Positions 1 to 6,779 of a DNA stretch of 64,000 nt are shown here, piece by piece (positions within the stretch are counted from its first letter, which is position 1; each line of letters starts with the position of its first letter). The stretch comes from Pseudomonas sp. (GTDB lineage Bacteria > Pseudomonadota > Gammaproteobacteria > Pseudomonadales > Pseudomonadaceae). Below the pieces are notes generated by a model that saw nothing but the letters and a program-made list of their open reading frames with translations, did no database searches and was not told the DNA's origin. The stretch lies in assembly GCA_030656145.1 (NCBI GenBank), contig JAUSOF010000095.1, forward strand, positions 1 to 64,000, written 5' to 3'. Made by a program: the position numbers and the translations under genes.

Positions 1-276
1 GCGCAACGCCGCGATGCGTGGCGCGATCTGCGCCGGGTCGATCTGATCCGGCCAGTCGCCCATCAGGCCCATGATCACCGCTGTGTCGCTGCCGTGACCG
101 ATGCCGGTGGCCGACAACGAGCCATACAGGCGCACTTCCACACGCTGCACCCGCTCCAGCAGGCGGCGCTCACGCAGCGTGCCGAGAAACAGCGCGGCGG
201 CGCGCATCGGGCCGACGGTATGCGAGCTGGAAGGCCCGATGCCGATTTTGAACAGGTCAAACACACTGATAGCCAC
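1..276 (-). CDS. sdaB: L-serine dehydratase, N-terminal part (runs off the window)
   Basis: This gene encodes the start of an iron-sulfur L-serine ammonia-lyase, which deaminates serine to pyruvate in the cytosol. The 92 visible codons begin MAISVFDLFKIGIGPSSSHT; the GPSSSHTVGP segment and the following RAAALF helix are characteristic of the family's serine dehydratase beta domain. The start is a GTG at 274-276 with an AGGAG six to seven bases upstream; no ATG fits. The C-terminal [4Fe-4S] domain lies outside the window. Its position next to choline and betaine uptake genes agrees with a role in glycine betaine catabolism (betaine to glycine to serine to pyruvate), as in the P. aeruginosa arrangement I remember. 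It is divergent from the next gene. Confidence 0.85.
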   Translation of the reverse strand, partial: MAISVFDLFKIGIGPSSSHTVGPMRAAALFLGTLRERRLLERVQRVEVRLYGSLSATGIGHGSDTAVIMGLMGDWPDQIDPAQIAPRIAALR

Positions 277-646
277 AACAATCTCCTGCAGGTATTCCAG
301 CGGCCATCATCGGGATTTGCGCAAAGTACAGGCGCCCCACACCGACGCGCTCGTATCCAAATCCGTCAGCCGGGGAATTGAGCAGCCGAATGGGCAGCGC
401 ATATTTCACCGCCCCTGACTTGCTGCGGCGTCGCCCAACGCGTCCGACCGCCGCAAGCTAGCGAGCTCCTGCATGCCCGCGGCGCAGCATCGCGAGCAAA
501 TGCGACAACTGTGTTCTCCCTGCGACCCGGCGCATAGGCAGCGAGCAGGTCCCGGCGCAATGATCCGCTGCCCATGCGCCAGCCATCTCGCCAGGTTCAT
601 GGCCAGAACCCCCGAGGGGATCCGCCACCCGCTATAGGATAAGCCG
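277..646. promoter_or_regulatory. Divergent intergenic region between sdaB and the first binding protein
   Basis: This 370-bp stretch has no credible gene. It must hold promoters for both divergent genes. The only regular element I see is a direct repeat of TGCGAC at 501-506 and 521-526, offset by 20 bp, a spacing close to that of AraC-family half-sites. GbdR, an AraC-family regulator of betaine genes in pseudomonads, is a possible reader, but this is inference from context only. No clear -35/-10 or sigma-54 element was found. Confidence 0.3.
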
Positions 647-1585
647 ATGAAATTTCCTCAGAACTGCCTGCTGGCACTGGCCCTGAGCACCCCACTGTTA
701 GCCCAAGCCGTGGAGCCTGCGGCCTGCGACCTGGTGCGCTTCGCCGACGTCGGCTGGACCGACATCACCGTCACCACCGCCGTCACCCGCGTGGTGCTCA
801 ACGAGCTTGGCTACCGCACCCAGGTCAAACGCCTGTCGGTGCCAGACACCTACAAAGCCCTGCAGGAGCAAAAGATCGATGTCTTCCTCGGCACCTGGAT
901 GCCGACCTCGGAGGCCCATATCAGGCCGTACCTGGACAGCGGAGCGGTGGAAACCGTGACCGCCAACCTGGAAGGGGCCAAATACACCCTCGCGGTAAAC
1001 CAGGCCGCCCACTCCGGCGGACTGACTAACTTCGCCGATATTGCGCAGTACAAGGGCGAACTTGGCGGCAAAATCCACGGAATCGAACCAGGCAACGACG
1101 GCAACAAGCTGATTCAGCAGATGATCGATAGCAATGCCTTCGGCCTGGCCAACTTCAGCCTGGTGGAGTCCAGTGAGTCGAGCATGCTGGCCCAGGTCAA
1201 ACGCGCCGAACACCTCAAGCAGTGGGTGGTGTTTCTCGGCTGGGAACCGCACCCGATGAACAATCAGGTACAGATGCACTACCTGGGTGGCGGCGACGAT
1301 TACTTCGGGCCCAATTATGGCGGCGCCACGGTGTATACCAGCGTGCGCAAGGGCTATACCGAGCAGTGCCCGAACGTCGGCCAACTGCTGCGCAATCTGC
1401 GCTTCAGTTTGGAGATGGAAAACCACCTGATGGGCGCAATTCTCAACCAAAGCACCAACCGCCGCCGCGAAGCCAAAGCCTGGCTCCAAGCAAACCCACA
1501 GGCGCTTGAGCAATGGCTGAAAGGCGTCACCCACCGCGACGGCAGCGTGGCGCATTCGACCTTTGACAGCAAAAAAACGCTCTGA
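647..1585 (+). CDS. Choline/betaine/carnitine-type ABC transporter substrate-binding protein
   Basis: This is a 312-residue periplasmic binding protein of the ChoX/CbcX (OpuAC) family. Residues 1-21 form a Sec signal peptide ending at AQA. The mature part has the family's ligand-box segments: FADVGWTDI near 32-40, FLGTWMP near 80-86, GIEPGNDGN near 145-153 and FLGWEPHPMN near 196-205. The tryptophans in these segments are expected to cage a trimethylammonium group. It is clearly paralogous to the protein at 4343-5287. An AGGATAA stands just upstream of the ATG. It is separated from cbcV by 641 bp, so it may be expressed separately and feed the shared CbcVW core, as CaiX and BetX do in P. aeruginosa. 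Which amine it binds cannot be read from the sequence. Confidence 0.88.
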   Translation: MKFPQNCLLALALSTPLLAQAVEPAACDLVRFADVGWTDITVTTAVTRVVLNELGYRTQVKRLSVPDTYKALQEQKIDVFLGTWMPTSEAHIRPYLDSGAVETVTANLEGAKYTLAVNQAAHSGGLTNFADIAQYKGELGGKIHGIEPGNDGNKLIQQMIDSNAFGLANFSLVESSESSMLAQVKRAEHLKQWVVFLGWEPHPMNNQVQMHYLGGGDDYFGPNYGGATVYTSVRKGYTEQCPNVGQLLRNLRFSLEMENHLMGAILNQSTNRRREAKAWLQANPQALEQWLKGVTHRDGSVAHSTFDSKKTL

Positions 1586-2226
1586 ATTTCATTTTTTTTC
1601 ATTGCGCCACAGCCCCCGGCATACGGCGGCTACACTCTTGTCAATAGCTGAAAACCACGGCTGGCGCGGGCTTCAGCCTTGGCCAAGGGCTAAAAAACTC
1701 TGTTATGGTTTTTAAGGCCAGCGTCATGTCGTCGCCCAATACGTCAACGTCGCAAACCGACAATTGCCAGGACTTTAAGCCTATATCGTTGAGTCAGCCG
1801 ATTTCGTCGCTGCCACCTCCAGGGGAGATGGCAGACCGGAGCCCCACCGCTCTGGACCGAAGAACATATAAGCGCTGGCAGCATTTTTGAGCGCCAGCCC
1901 AACAAGAAAATTTCGGATGTACGCGCACCTCGGTTCGAGGTGTGAACCCCCAAGGATTGGGCTTCTTAACGCTGCCAGAGAGCTAGAAAAGCAGTTTGCA
2001 GTACGGCAAAGATCACTCAGCAGTTGGCCTTAGCAACGTCCATGACCCACGAGGTTGTGGGTGTGTGTTACGGGCGGCTGTCGGCAGCCCGGCAAATGCA
2101 TTTCCAGCACTCGAAACCACGCACATACCTACAGGCAAGTACAGTCGGCATCACCTGACGAACGCCCCGATGGCGCGCGGCGGGTTCCATGTAGCTGATC
2201 TGGATGTCTACTGAAGGGGAACACCC
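1586..2226 (+). promoter_or_regulatory. Long intergenic/leader region with nested helices upstream of cbcV
   Basis: No credible protein gene occupies these 641 bp. Several inverted repeats do. CTGGCAGC (1875-1882) pairs with GCTGCCAG (1971-1978); inside it GCCCAA (1897-1902) pairs with TTGGGC (1957-1962); inside that CACCTCG (1926-1932) and CGAGGTG (1936-1942) form a perfect 7-bp hairpin with a 3-nt loop. An alternative hairpin, GCTGGC (1874-1879) with GCCAGC (1893-1898), would exclude the outer helices. TCCAG (1818-1822)/CTGGA (1852-1856), ACCCAC (2045-2050)/GTGGGT (2057-2062) and GGCTG (2076-2080)/CAGCC (2085-2089) add further hairpins. A 12-bp palindrome lies at 1677-1688. This may be a structured 5' leader or a separate small RNA; neither is proven. 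Confidence 0.4.
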
Positions 2227-3423
2227 ATGCAGTCTGGAAAAATCGTCGTCAAAAACCTCTACAAGGTTTTTGGCAACAAACCGCAAGAAGCCATCGCCCA
2301 GAGTAAGCAAGGCTGGAGCAAGGATAAAGTCCTCGCCGAAACCGGCGCGGTGATCGGCGTTAGCGACGTGTCATTCAGCGTCGAAGAAGGCGAGATCTTC
2401 GTCCTCATGGGCCTTTCCGGCTCAGGCAAATCTACTCTGATCCGTTTGATCAACCGGCTGATCGAGCCGTCGGACGGCGATGTGTTCATCGACGGCCACA
2501 ACGTGGCCAAGATGTCCAACGCGGAGCTGATCAGCCTGCGACGCCGTGATATGAGCATGGTGTTCCAGTCCTTCGCCCTGATGCCTTCGCGCACCGTCCT
2601 GGACAATGCGGCTTTCGGCCTGGAAGTAGCCGGCGTAAGCCGCAAGGAACGGGAAGCCCGCGCCATGGCGGTACTCAAGGAGGTGGGCCTGGATACATTT
2701 GCCCAGATGCACCCCCACGAACTCTCCGGCGGCATGCAGCAGCGCGTCGGCTTGGCCCGCGCCTTGGCCGTCGACCCCTCGATGATGATCATGGACGAGG
2801 CGTTTTCCGCCCTCGACCCGCTCAAGCGCCGCGAAATGCAGGACTTACTGCTCGAGCTGCAGAAAGTACACCGGCGCACCATCATCTTCGTCTCCCACGA
2901 CATCGAAGAGGCCATGCGTATCGGCAACCGTATCGCCATCATGGAAGGCGGCAAGCTGGTACAGGTTGGCACCCCACAAGAGCTGGTCGACAACCCGGCC
3001 AGTGACTATGTGCGCAACTTCTTCGACACCGTCGACACCAACCGCTACCTCACCGCCGGCCAGCTAATGGCCAATAGCGTACCGATCTTCGTGCACAACG
3101 GCGTTGCCCCGGACGCCCAGGTGGTCTCGCAAAAGCTGCAGGAACTGGACAAGCATTACGCCTTCATTGTCGATGAGAACAACCGTTTCTACGGTTCAAT
3201 CAGCCTGGAGAAAATCGCCCTGCTGGTCGAAGGCGGTCAGTCATGCACGCTCGACCAAAGCGTGGTCAAGCACATCACCCCTGTGCCGGAAGACATGCCG
3301 CTGGATAAGGTCATTGAGCGCCTGGTAGACAACGAAGGGCCAATCCCGGTTGTCGGTGCCAACGGCCAATACTCTGGCGCCATTAGCAAGGGTCGCCTGC
3401 TGACCCGCATGCAGGGAGAATGA
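2227..3423 (+). CDS. cbcV: Choline/betaine/carnitine ABC transporter ATP-binding protein
   Basis: This is the 398-residue ATPase of a quaternary-amine importer (ProV/OpuAA type). The nucleotide-binding domain has Walker A GLSGSGKST at 62-70, the signature LSGGMQQR at 166-173, Walker B MIMDEA at 187-192 and the H-loop histidine near 224. The segment from about 285 to the end fits the tandem CBS domains by which ProV-type ATPases sense ionic strength. The start ATG follows AAGGGGAACACCC. It lies one base before cbcW, so the two are surely translated as one unit. The N-terminal 45-residue extension before the first ABC strand is typical of ProV-type proteins. cbcV is the symbol used in P. aeruginosa for the shared core. 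Confidence 0.93.
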   Translation: MQSGKIVVKNLYKVFGNKPQEAIAQSKQGWSKDKVLAETGAVIGVSDVSFSVEEGEIFVLMGLSGSGKSTLIRLINRLIEPSDGDVFIDGHNVAKMSNAELISLRRRDMSMVFQSFALMPSRTVLDNAAFGLEVAGVSRKEREARAMAVLKEVGLDTFAQMHPHELSGGMQQRVGLARALAVDPSMMIMDEAFSALDPLKRREMQDLLLELQKVHRRTIIFVSHDIEEAMRIGNRIAIMEGGKLVQVGTPQELVDNPASDYVRNFFDTVDTNRYLTAGQLMANSVPIFVHNGVAPDAQVVSQKLQELDKHYAFIVDENNRFYGSISLEKIALLVEGGQSCTLDQSVVKHITPVPEDMPLDKVIERLVDNEGPIPVVGANGQYSGAISKGRLLTRMQGE

Positions 3424-3424
3424 T

Positions 3425-4306
3425 ATGAGTGACAAGAAACTCGACCTGGGCACCTGGGTCAACGACGGTGTTGAGCACCTGCTGGACAACTACAGCGAAG
3501 GCTTCGACAGCATTGGCGGCGTGGTCAGCTCGTTTTCCGAAGGCATTGAGGCCATCCTCATGCTGCCGCCGGCGTGGCTGCTGATTGCGATCTTCGTCGG
3601 CCTCGGCCTCTGGCGTATCGGCGCCCGGTTTGCCGCCTTCACCGCAGTTTCATTCATCCTGATTGTCCTTACCGGCTTCTGGGAACAGACCGTGGTAACC
3701 CTCGGCCTGACCTTCTCAGCGACACTGATCAGTCTCTTGATGGGTATCCCCTTGGGTATCTGGGCGGCCAAGAGCGAGCGAGTGGCGATGATTATCCGCC
3801 CCATTCTCGACTTCATGCAGACCATGCCGGCATTCGTCTACCTGATTCCGGCGGCCATGCTGTTCGGCCTCGGTCGAGTGCCAGGGATCATCGCCACGGT
3901 GATTTTCGCCATGCCACCCGCGGTGCGCCTGACCAGTCTGGGCATCCGCCAGGTCAACAAGGAAATCGTCGAGGCTGGCCAATCCTTCGGCTGCAGCAAG
4001 ACCCAACTGCTGCTCAAGGTGCAACTGCCTAGCGCCATGCCGTCGATCATGGCCGGGGTCAACCAGACCATCATGATGGCCTTGTCGATGGTGATCATTG
4101 CTTCGATGGTCGGCGCCGGCGGCCTGGGCAACGATGTACTCGCGAGCATCCAGCGTCTGGATATCGGTCTAGGCTTCGAAAGCGGCATGGCCGTGGTACT
4201 GCTGGCGATCATTCTCGACCGCATTACCGAAAGCTTCGGCACCAAGCAAAGCGAAAAACGCGGCACCCTGATCAGTTGGGTAAGCGCGAAATTGCAACGC
4301 CAGTAA
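3425..4306 (+). CDS. cbcW: Choline/betaine/carnitine ABC transporter permease
   Basis: This 293-residue inner-membrane permease is the ProW/OpuAB type. After about 45 mostly polar residues it has some six to seven hydrophobic segments. The cytoplasmic EAA loop that contacts the ATPase is visible near 180-200 as EIVEAGQSFGCSKTQLLLKV. It starts one base after the cbcV stop and has GGGAGAATGAT before its ATG. It ends 36 bp before cbcX, so cbcV, cbcW and cbcX form one operon that makes a complete importer. Confidence 0.93.
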   Translation: MSDKKLDLGTWVNDGVEHLLDNYSEGFDSIGGVVSSFSEGIEAILMLPPAWLLIAIFVGLGLWRIGARFAAFTAVSFILIVLTGFWEQTVVTLGLTFSATLISLLMGIPLGIWAAKSERVAMIIRPILDFMQTMPAFVYLIPAAMLFGLGRVPGIIATVIFAMPPAVRLTSLGIRQVNKEIVEAGQSFGCSKTQLLLKVQLPSAMPSIMAGVNQTIMMALSMVIIASMVGAGGLGNDVLASIQRLDIGLGFESGMAVVLLAIILDRITESFGTKQSEKRGTLISWVSAKLQRQ

Positions 4307-4342
4307 GACTTTCACCTTATCCGTTCATAGAGGGATTCATAC

Positions 4343-5287
4343 ATGATCAAGCTGAAAACCATCGCTGGCGTTGGCCTGCTGTCTTGCACGCTGCTGCAAA
4401 GCGCCTGGGCCCAGGAACCTGAAAGCTGCAAACAGGTGCGTTTCGCCGAAATCGGCTGGGCCGACATCGCCGCCACCACCGGCGTGGCCATGACCCTGAG
4501 CGAAGGCCTGGGCTACCAGACCCGCAAGATCATGGCCTCGGTACCGATCGCCTTCACCGGCGTGCAAAAGGGCCAGATCGATGTATTCCTTGGCTACTGG
4601 GCACCCTCGATGGACGCGGTGATCGAGCCGTTCACCAAGGATGGCGGGGTCAAAGTGCTGCCAACCGCGAACCTGGAAGGTGCCAAATACACCCTCGCCG
4701 TACCGACCTACCTGGCTGAAGCCGGCCTGAAAAGCTTCCAGGACATCGCCAAGTTCAAGAAGGAACTCGACGGCAAAATCTACGGCATCGAGCCAGGTAA
4801 CGACGGCAATCTGCTGATCGATAAAATGATCAAAGAAGACCAGTTCGGCATGGGCAGTTTCCGCATGGTTGAGTCCAGCGAAGCCGGGATGCTGGTACAG
4901 GTGCAACGTGCGGTCAGGAAGAACAAGCCGGTCATCTTCCTCGGCTGGGCACCGCACCCAATGAACACCCAGTTCGACATCACCTACCTGGACGGCGGCG
5001 ACGACATCTTCGGCCCGGACTACGGCGCGGCCAAGGTCTACACCGTGGTACCGCCGGACTACGAAGCGCGCTGCGCCAACATGGGCAAACTGCTCAACAA
5101 CCTGCAGTTCAGCGTCGAGATCGAAAGCCAGCTGATGGAAAAAGTGCTGGAGAAAGAAGACCCGGCCACAGTCGCGAAAAACTGGATCAAGGCCAACCCA
5201 CAGATGCTCGACAAGTGGCTGGCTGGCGTCACCACCTTCGACGGTCAGGACGGCATCGCCGCCGTGAAGAAGCACGTCGGACTGTAA
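4343..5287 (+). CDS. cbcX: Choline-type substrate-binding protein of the CbcVW transporter
   Basis: A 314-residue periplasmic binding protein with a Sec signal peptide (cleavage after AWA, about residue 23). It repeats the motifs of the protein at 647-1585: FAEIGWADI, FLGYWAP, GIEPGNDGN and FLGWAPHPMN. The two look roughly half identical by eye. Its place directly behind cbcVW makes it the primary partner, which is why the symbol cbcX is assigned here and not to the upstream paralogue. A perfect 10-bp hairpin with a TTCG loop follows the stop codon and could protect the upstream message or reduce read-through into the third binding protein. Confidence 0.88.
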   Translation: MIKLKTIAGVGLLSCTLLQSAWAQEPESCKQVRFAEIGWADIAATTGVAMTLSEGLGYQTRKIMASVPIAFTGVQKGQIDVFLGYWAPSMDAVIEPFTKDGGVKVLPTANLEGAKYTLAVPTYLAEAGLKSFQDIAKFKKELDGKIYGIEPGNDGNLLIDKMIKEDQFGMGSFRMVESSEAGMLVQVQRAVRKNKPVIFLGWAPHPMNTQFDITYLDGGDDIFGPDYGAAKVYTVVPPDYEARCANMGKLLNNLQFSVEIESQLMEKVLEKEDPATVAKNWIKANPQMLDKWLAGVTTFDGQDGIAAVKKHVGL

Positions 5288-5297
5288 ACCCGCTGGC

Positions 5298-5321
5298 CCG
5301 GCTGGCGTTCGCGCCAGCCGG
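5298..5321 (+). other. Intercistronic UUCG-tetraloop hairpin
   Basis: CCGGCTGGCG at 5298-5307 and CGCCAGCCGG at 5312-5321 are perfect complements around a TTCG loop. There is no following T-run, so it is not a classical terminator. It sits between two binding-protein genes, where stable hairpins often stop 3' exonucleases or partly attenuate transcription. Confidence 0.6.
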
Positions 5322-5431
5322 CTAGAGGTACGAACACCTGGCATCGGCTAACCGGCCAGCGCAACACCTGCACTGCGCACGAACGAGCAACACAGTTGAA
5401 CTGAAACTCTCACTGATGGAGCACTAAATCT

Positions 5432-6289
5432 ATGCGTAACCTTTCCACCTTCTGCCTGAAAAGCCTTGGCGCCGCTGCACTCGCGCTGGGCATGTCAACT
5501 GCCATGGCTGCGGACAAGCCCACCCTGACCATCGGCTTCGTCAACGGTTGGGACGACAGCGTCGCCGCCACCCATGTCGCCAGCGAAATCCTCAAGAGCA
5601 ACCTCGGCTACAAGGTCGATCTGAAAGCGGTTGAGCCGGCCATCATGTGGCAGGGCGTGGCCCGCGGCGACCTCGACATCACCCTCTCCGCCTGGCTGCC
5701 AGCCACCCACGGCGAATACTACGAGAAGATGAAAGACAAGGTTGTGATCCTGGGCACCAACTATGCTGACGCGAAAATCGGCTTGGTGGTTCCAGATTAC
5801 GTCGAAGCCAAGAGCATCGAAGACCTGAACAAATACACCACGGAATTTGGCGGCAAGATCACCGGCATCGACGCTGGCGCTGGCGTCATGCGCCGTACCG
5901 AAGAAGCCATTGAGAAATACAAACTGGACTACAAGCTCATGCCAAGTTCCGGCCCAGCCATGGCTATCGCCCTGGGTCGCGCCGAGAAGAAGCAGGAAGC
6001 CATCGTAGTCCCGGGCTGGATTCCACATTGGATGTTCGCCAAGTGGAAACTGCGCTTCCTGGAAGATCCACAGAACGTCTTCGGCGCAGCTGAGCACATC
6101 GACACCGTCGTCAGCATGGGTATGGAAGCCAAAGCTCCAGAGGCCGCAGCCTTCCTCAAGAAATTCTCCTGGGGCCCTGAAGACGTAGGCGCGGTGATGC
6201 TGGCCGTCAGCGAAGGCGCCAAGCCAGAACAGGCTGCCAAGGACTGGGTCGCAGCAAACCCTGAACTCGTGGCAGGCTGGTTGAAATAA
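5432..6289 (+). CDS. Glycine betaine-type substrate-binding protein (OpuAC/ProX family)
   Basis: This 285-residue secreted protein (signal peptide to about AMA, residue 26) belongs to the OpuAC family but to a different branch from the two ChoX-like proteins. It has the ProX-like pattern: GFVNGWDDS near 35-43, a MWQGVARGD near 72-80, SAWLPATH near 87-94 and VPGWIPHWMF near 193-202, the aromatic residues forming the betaine cage. It follows cbcX by 144 bp including a strong hairpin and ends at a strong terminator. It probably supplies a second substrate, likely glycine betaine or proline betaine, to the same CbcVW core or to a core elsewhere. No permease or ATPase of its own is visible. Confidence 0.87.
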   Translation: MRNLSTFCLKSLGAAALALGMSTAMAADKPTLTIGFVNGWDDSVAATHVASEILKSNLGYKVDLKAVEPAIMWQGVARGDLDITLSAWLPATHGEYYEKMKDKVVILGTNYADAKIGLVVPDYVEAKSIEDLNKYTTEFGGKITGIDAGAGVMRRTEEAIEKYKLDYKLMPSSGPAMAIALGRAEKKQEAIVVPGWIPHWMFAKWKLRFLEDPQNVFGAAEHIDTVVSMGMEAKAPEAAAFLKKFSWGPEDVGAVMLAVSEGAKPEQAAKDWVAANPELVAGWLK

Positions 6290-6305
6290 GCACGACTAGC
6301 GCACT

Positions 6306-6340
6306 AGCAGAAAGCGGGCTTCGGCCCGCTTTCTGCTTTC
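6306..6340 (+). terminator. Rho-independent terminator after the uptake genes
   Basis: AGCAGAAAGCGGGC (6306-6319) and GCCCGCTTTCTGCT (6324-6337) form a perfect 14-bp stem with a TTCG loop, followed by a T-rich stretch. It closes the cbc/binding-protein block. The A/T-rich outer half of the stem would also serve transcription arriving from the minus strand. Confidence 0.85.
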
Positions 6341-6435
6341 TGCTTTCTGGTATCTGTGCTTAACCGCAACCGTGCAATCAGACGGCGCGGCACAGCGCTC
6401 TGCGCCCAGCCTCGAACGCGAGGCAGGGCCGGCAG

Positions 6436-6693
6436 TTACAAATGGACCTCTGCGTTCTTGATGCCCAGTTCGCGCAACTCGTCGACCAGGTCATCCAGCT
6501 GGACGAATGATTCGACCTCCTCGTTCTCATCGACCAGAAAGTAGCTTCTCCCTGCGTCTTTTTTGAAAAACACGATCCACTCCTTGAGGTTGGTCGGGTT
6601 GGCTATCACGTGGGTGTCAAAGGTGACGCCCTCGGCATGTTTGCTTTTAACGTCGTTACGGTTCATCTCGGTCACCCGCTTGTTGGTGCTCAC
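6436..6693 (-). CDS. Small conserved-looking acidic protein of unknown function
   Basis: An 85-residue protein with no signal peptide or membrane segment. The C-terminal half is acidic (DENEEVESF, DDLVDELREL) and a central stretch, EWIVFFKKDAGRSYFLVDE, looks like an ordered beta region, so this is probably a compact alpha/beta protein. I do not recognise a family with confidence. The 85-codon start is a GTG at 6691-6693; an internal ATG at 6664-6666 (76 residues) is as likely, since neither has a strong ribosome binding site. It is divergent from the SulP transporter, and a perfect inverted repeat lies between them. Confidence 0.7.
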   Translation of the reverse strand: MSTNKRVTEMNRNDVKSKHAEGVTFDTHVIANPTNLKEWIVFFKKDAGRSYFLVDENEEVESFVQLDDLVDELRELGIKNAEVHL

Positions 6694-6727
6694 GTACGCC
6701 TGTGCACTCAGTGTCGAAGAAGCGCTT

Positions 6728-6751
6728 TATTATCACCACATGATAATATCA
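6728..6751. promoter_or_regulatory. Inverted repeat/operator between divergent genes
   Basis: TATTATCA (6728-6735) and TGATAATA (6741-6748) are perfect complements separated by five bases. The right arm is also part of a second palindrome, TGATA-A-TATCA (6741-6751). This very AT-rich site stands out in high-GC DNA and contains -10-like hexamers. It lies 35 bp from one start and 32 bp from the other, the place for a shared operator. The repressor is unknown; none is encoded directly beside it. Confidence 0.55.
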
Positions 6752-6779
6752 CGCACATACACAGACCGAGGAGCTCACC

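Noticed and set aside
1876..1891. TGGCAGC-N4-TTGAG as a sigma-54 promoter before cbcV
   Set aside because: The invariant GC of the -12 element is absent, and the site falls inside the helices.
1926..1942. GGTTCGA sequence resembling a tRNA T-arm
   Set aside because: The hairpin is a 7-bp stem with a 3-nt loop; no acceptor, D or anticodon arms can be placed around it.
1897..1962. GCCCAAC ... ATTGGGC spacing like an integron attC site
   Set aside because: The right box lacks the essential GTT, no integrase or cassette gene is near, and the pairing is explained by a larger nested structure.
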